Source: PALSA-1180 sp964624625
Lineage (GTDB): Bacteria > Oederibacteriota > Muellerivitia > Muellerivitales > Muellerivitaceae
NCBI GenBank assembly: GCA_964624625.1
Contig: CAZUXW010000021.1
Location: forward strand, 1-38,560
DNA: 38,560 nt
Direction of reading: 5' to 3'
The notes beneath the pieces were generated by a model, which saw only the letters and a list, made by a program, of their open reading frames with translations, made no database searches and was not told the DNA's origin. Shown here piece by piece: positions 37,323-38,560 of the stretch; within the stretch, counting starts at the first letter, position 1, and each line of letters starts with the position of its first letter. A program made the position numbers and the translations under genes.

Positions 37323-38560
37323 TTAAGGAATCACGATGGCTTTTCGGGTGAACTGAAATGCGGCGCCGTTGGTGTCGGTAATTTGAATTCGGACAAAATA
37401 AACTCCCGGGGCAGCACCCGTCGTGTCCCAGAATTGGTTATCGGTTCGGGTAAAGGAAAGAACCGCGGCCCTTTCTCCTGCCACATTGAATATTTCCCAC
37501 CGGCTGTAGTTGGTCGGCTTGTCGTAAAACAGCACCACATGGTCGCCTTGGCGGGCTGGAACAGGGGCTAAGACAACAGTTCCCAATCCTGGATATTGAA
37601 TCGCAGCGGTCACCGTCATGGAAGCGGTTGGGGATGGGATCCCTGTGGCGGCAAGCGTTAGAGTCTGCGTGGAAGTGGGAGTTAGGGAGTAAGTTTCGGC
37701 GGTCGTAAAGGTTGGGGTTTGAGTCAATGTAGATGAATTTGTCGGAGTCGTCGTTATCGTGTCGGTTGGAGTAGCCGTCACCGTGGGCCTGGGGGTATGG
37801 GTTGAAGTTTGAAGGGCTGTATCCGTCGGTGAATCTGTTGATGATTGAGTGGGCGTCTGAGAGGGCGTATCCGTTAGTGTCGCCGTTGGCTTATTGGTTG
37901 GTGTATCGGTGGGTGACTTCGTGGAGGTATTCGTCGGAGAATTCGTCGGCGTGTTAGCGGGAGTGACGGTCGGGGTATCCACAGGTGTTTCCGTTGGCGA
38001 AGCCGTTAACGTGTCGGTAGTTGTTTGAGTTGGCGTATTTGTCGGTGAATCCGTGGGAGTGTCGGTCGGCGTTTTCGTGGGCGTGTCACTCGGGGTCTGG
38101 GTTGGCGTGTCCGTTAGTGTCGCCGTTGTCGTATTAGTTGGTGTATTGGTGGGTGAATTCGTGAAGGTATTCGCAGGAGAATTCGTCGGCGTAGGAGTGG
38201 GCGTGTCAGTCAGCGTATTCGTGGCCGTATTCGTTCGTGTCGAGGTTGGGGTATCGGTGGGTGTCGGTGTCGGAGAATTTGTCGGGCTGTCGGTCGATGT
38301 ATTTGTTGGAGTACCTGTTGGCGTATCAGTCAGTGAATTCGTGGGTGTCATGGTTGGGGATTTAGTCGGTGAATTCGTGGAGGTATTCGTCGGCGTAGGA
38401 GTGGGGGTGTCCGAAGGTGTTTCCGTTGGCGTTTCCGTAGGTGTTTGACTTGACGTATTTGTCGGTGTATCCGTCGGTGTGTCGGTCAGCGTATTCGTGG
38501 CCGTCTTCGTTCGTGTCGAGGTTGGCGTATCGGTGGGTGTCGATGTCGGAGAATCCGTTA
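37323..38560 (-). CDS. Thr-Pro-repeat surface protein with FlgD/type-A-like C-terminal domain (N-terminus outside window)
   Basis: The minus-strand frame is open to the right edge, so the ATG at 38351 is only internal. At least 412 codons are visible. About 310 residues of TPTDTPTNTPT-type repeats lead to a C-terminal module of about 85 residues: LAPVPARQGDHVVLFYD, RWEIFNVAGERAAVLSF, FWDTTGAAPGVYFVRIQI and FTRKAIVIP. This module is strikingly similar to the end of the DUF3494 protein at 23423-24646, so both may use the same export or anchoring route. The N-terminal functional domain is unknown because it lies outside. A clear terminator follows. Confidence 0.88.
   Translation of the reverse strand, partial: TDSPTSTPTDTPTSTRTKTATNTLTDTPTDTPTNTSSQTPTETPTETPSDTPTPTPTNTSTNSPTKSPTMTPTNSLTDTPTGTPTNTSTDSPTNSPTPTPTDTPTSTRTNTATNTLTDTPTPTPTNSPANTFTNSPTNTPTNTTTATLTDTPTQTPSDTPTKTPTDTPTDSPTNTPTQTTTDTLTASPTETPVDTPTVTPANTPTNSPTNTSTKSPTDTPTNKPTATLTDTPSQTPTQSSTDSPTDTALQTSTHTPRPTVTATPTDTITTTPTNSSTLTQTPTFTTAETYSLTPTSTQTLTLAATGIPSPTASMTVTAAIQYPGLGTVVLAPVPARQGDHVVLFYDKPTNYSRWEIFNVAGERAAVLSFTRTDNQFWDTTGAAPGVYFVRIQITDTNGAAFQFTRKAIVIP
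38211..38557 (-). repeat. 276-nt offset repeat in the right-edge Thr-Pro tract
   Basis: The stretch beginning 38211 (cagcgtattcgtggccgt) recurs at 38487 with few changes over at least 70 nt. The offset is 276 nt (92 codons), in frame. The second copy runs to the window edge. Confidence 0.7.

Noticed and set aside
37700..38560. Regular repeats resembling a CRISPR array or satellite
   Set aside because: Repeat units are in-frame Thr-Pro codons without unique spacers of constant length. They encode a protein stalk.

Overview
The window looks like chromosomal DNA from an uncultivated Gram-negative bacterium, taken from a metagenome or short-read assembly. It encodes outer-membrane beta-barrels, a PorV-like protein fused to an OmpA domain, two lipoproteins, and long Thr-Pro-rich surface proteins. 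Several of these end in a FlgD/type-A-like C-terminal domain. This suggests an FCB-like or related candidate phylum, but nothing in the window fixes the taxonomy. There are three 100-N gaps, and all three have boundaries at exact 55-mers, which fits a k=55 assembly. No rRNA, tRNA, CRISPR array, insertion sequence or phage gene was seen.

Layout. 1-2136 (-): a glycine-rich/Thr-Pro repeat surface protein cut off by the left edge. 2640-3263 (-): two small proteins. 3632-8090 (+): DUF2934 protein, triple-PAS hybrid histidine kinase, six-bladed NHL propeller protein. 8133-8594 (-): single-domain receiver. 8924-13601 (+): HAMP-array hybrid kinase and two receiver/coiled-coil proteins. 13651-17038 (-): a tight six-gene run (pterin dehydratase, nitrobindin-like protein, DedA, Gfo/Idh/MocA oxidoreductase, CPLC membrane protein, DUF2243). 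17200-25452 (-): a secreted orphan, three DUF3494 (ice-binding-like) proteins, YihY, an FAD reductase and PorV-OmpA. 25892-30860: Crp-family regulator, two pirin-like paralogs, receiver-GGDEF-HEAT protein, receiver. 30935-33136 (-): a receiver and a V4R-type sigma-54 activator. 33697-36960 (-): Zn ribbon, two PorT-like barrels, superoxide dismutase, lmo0937-type mini-protein, another secreted protein, rhodanese. 37323-38560 (-): a Thr-Pro repeat protein cut off by the right edge.

The strongest unexplained signal is a local sigma-54 regulon. Nine intergenic GG-N10-GC elements, all with CTTGC at -12, point into genes. Eight of them have an upstream inverted repeat close to ATCAAAATGAT, usually as two copies 20-22 bp apart and about 65-200 bp from the promoter. 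Two divergent intergenic regions (3264-3631 and 25453-25891) have one promoter facing each way around a shared set of sites. The window also encodes a candidate activator: a XylR/DmpR-like protein with a V4R zinc-site pattern, GAFTGA loop and Fis-type HTH, with similar sites upstream of its own gene. The proposed targets are surface DUF3494 proteins with their PorV-OmpA partner, the Thr-Pro surface protein, a Crp-family regulator, both hybrid kinases, a pirin-like protein, a rhodanese and small stress-type proteins. I infer a sigma-54-controlled programme of surface remodelling and stress signalling. The input signal is unknown, and rpoN is not in the window.
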